From Oligoflexia bacterium (GTDB taxonomy: Bacteria > Bdellovibrionota > UBA1018 > CAIMNF01), in NCBI GenBank assembly GCA_903858975.1, contig CAIOKW010000187.1:1-6203 (forward strand): a DNA stretch of 6,203 bases, written 5' to 3'. Position numbers and translations under genes: made by a program. Of the stretch, positions 5,031-6,203 are shown one piece after another. Below the pieces are notes generated by a model, which worked only from the letters and a program-made list of their open reading frames with translations, made no database searches and had not been told where the DNA came from. How positions within the stretch are numbered: the stretch's first letter is position 1; each line of letters opens with the position of its first letter.

Positions 5031-6203
5031 ATGTTTTTAGAGAGTATTAAGCAGGCACTACCGATTCTGATTCTCCTAGTGGCGGTTTGGCTAGTTCTAT
5101 CACGACTCCCAAAGGTGGATGTTGGCCACAGTGAGGCATTCAAAAAAAGAAGGCTTTGGAATTGGCTTCCACTGGGTCTCACTTACGCTTTCCTCTATAT
5201 GGGCCGCTATAATCTGACGGTCAGTAAAAACGCGTTTGGCGACTTGATGACCAATGCAGACTTCGGGACGATTTTTGGGGTTGGAACGATCATTTACGGG
5301 TTTGCTTTTGTAATCAATGGACCTCTGACCGACAAAATGGGTGGGCGACGAGCGATCCTCGTGAGTGCACTCGGTACGGCATTTGCGAACTTCTTGATGG
5401 GGATGGTGACTTACCTGGGTTACACGCACAATCTCGTCCTGACTTTTTCTATTCTCTACGGACTCAATATGTACTTCCAGAGTTTTGGAGCCGTGGCGAT
5501 TGTAAAAGTGAACTCGGCCTGGTTTCACGTGAGAGAGCGCGGAACATTTGGTGGAATCTTTGGAATTCTCATTTCATTAGGACTCTATTTTGCCTACGAC
5601 TGGGGCGGAATGATCGTAAAAAACTTTTCCCTTCCATGGGTGTTTTTCATGCCGATGTTGATTTTGGTTGGTTTTTTTATGCTTTCTTATGGAATGGTCA
5701 AAGACCATCCCTCTGAAGCAGGCTTTGAAGACTTTGATGCGGGAGATGCAAATATTCAAGCGGCAGGAGAAACCCTGGGAGCGATTGAAGTTGCAAAGCG
5801 GATGTTCCGACATCCGGTGATTTTGACCATTGCTTTAATCGAGTTCTGCAGTGGTTTCCTTCGCAATGCGATCATGCAGTGGTACCTGATCTTCTCAAAG
5901 CAAACCGGAATCATGGGTACCTTTGTTCCGAAAAACTGGGGTCTCCTGCTTTGCTGTGCGGGGATTTTGGGGGGCGTATTTGCCGGAACCCTTTCGGACA
6001 AATTTTTTGACTCAAGACGTGGGCCTGTATCAGCAGTGCTCTATTTCATCATGCTGATCGGTGGCATCCTTGCGACCTTCATGCTGCAATCCCCTTATTT
6101 GGGGTGGCTGGTTGTGTTTATGTCGATGGCAATCATCGGAGTACATGGAATGCTTTCAGGTACCGCGAGTATGGACTTTAGCGGAAAGAAAAACGTAGGA
6201 ACT
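5031..6203 (+). CDS. MFS transporter, organophosphate:phosphate antiporter (OPA/GlpT-UhpC-like), 3' end outside window
   Basis: The first 391 residues of an inner-membrane MFS protein, open to the window edge. It aligns by eye with GlpT/UhpT-type antiporters, which exchange glycerol-3-phosphate or sugar phosphates for inorganic phosphate. Arg59 (in YMGRYNLTVSKN) and Arg278 (in FLRNAIMQW) match the two phosphate-binding arginines of GlpT (45 and 269). The MFS loop motif GPLTDKMGGRR is at 97-107, and the GTASMDFSGKKN segment near the right edge is typical of the family. The position of GlpT His165 is not conserved, so glycerol-3-phosphate itself may not be the substrate. An additional hydrophobic segment (about 9-24) precedes the usual first helix, followed by a linker containing a basic KKRR cluster (38-41). 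It is divergent from the PAP2 gene. The exact substrate is unknown, and a sensor-like UhpC role is possible. Confidence 0.9.
   Translation, partial: MFLESIKQALPILILLVAVWLVLSRLPKVDVGHSEAFKKRRLWNWLPLGLTYAFLYMGRYNLTVSKNAFGDLMTNADFGTIFGVGTIIYGFAFVINGPLTDKMGGRRAILVSALGTAFANFLMGMVTYLGYTHNLVLTFSILYGLNMYFQSFGAVAIVKVNSAWFHVRERGTFGGIFGILISLGLYFAYDWGGMIVKNFSLPWVFFMPMLILVGFFMLSYGMVKDHPSEAGFEDFDAGDANIQAAGETLGAIEVAKRMFRHPVILTIALIEFCSGFLRNAIMQWYLIFSKQTGIMGTFVPKNWGLLLCCAGILGGVFAGTLSDKFFDSRRGPVSAVLYFIMLIGGILATFMLQSPYLGWLVVFMSMAIIGVHGMLSGTASMDFSGKKNVGT

Noticed and set aside
4997..6001. Several minus-strand reading frames of 61-142 codons
   Set aside because: They lie opposite the OPA transporter, whose plus-strand frame is open for 391 codons with clear family motifs. 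Their translations resemble no known domain.
1..6203. Mobile elements, CRISPR arrays, tRNA or rRNA genes, toxin-antitoxin or defence genes
   Set aside because: No direct repeat arrays, transposase motifs, tRNA-like folds or defence-type proteins were found on reading both strands. Almost all of the window is explained by seven genes.

Overview
The window looks like ordinary chromosomal DNA of a Gram-negative bacterium, at roughly mid-40s to 50% GC by eye and densely packed with genes. It holds seven protein-coding genes, two of them cut by the window edges. No rRNA, tRNA, CRISPR array, insertion sequence or phage gene was seen. The gene mix is a CpaF/Tad-type ATPase, a single-RRM RNA-binding protein, a two-domain glutamine-dependent NAD synthetase, an ATP-type PfkA, an Aur1-like PAP2 protein and an OPA-family transporter. 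This would fit a Bdellovibrionota or other deltaproteobacteria-like genome, but that placement is inferred from general familiarity and is weak.

Layout: (1) 2-556, + strand, the C-terminal part of a CpaF-type secretion ATPase. (2) 567-908, - strand, a HIT (histidine triad) protein that converges on cpaF with a 10-base gap. (3) 941-4198, + strand, a compact run of RRM protein, nadE and pfkA. The gaps are 3 and 18 bases, so the three are very probably one transcript. This run diverges from the HIT gene across only 32 bases. (4) 4225-4890, - strand, a PAP2 / Aur1-like membrane protein that converges on pfkA. (5) 4891-5030, a 140-base divergent intergenic region with an inverted repeat. (6) 5031-6203, + strand, an organophosphate:phosphate antiporter-like MFS protein that runs off the right edge.

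How the genes may work together: nadE makes the NAD+ that glycolysis uses and pfkA makes the committed glycolytic step, so cotranscription with an RNA-binding protein suggests a growth or central-metabolism unit. The PAP2 and OPA genes both belong to families that handle phosphorylated organic molecules at the membrane, and they share one intergenic control region. A joint role in salvaging organophosphates or remodelling lipids is plausible but is inference.

No wholly new system is evident. The points most worth a second look are the Aur1-like motif pattern of the PAP2 protein beside an OPA transporter with an extra N-terminal membrane segment, the inverted repeat between them, two substitutions at known functional positions of PfkA, and the RRM-nadE junction that lacks a clear ribosome binding site.
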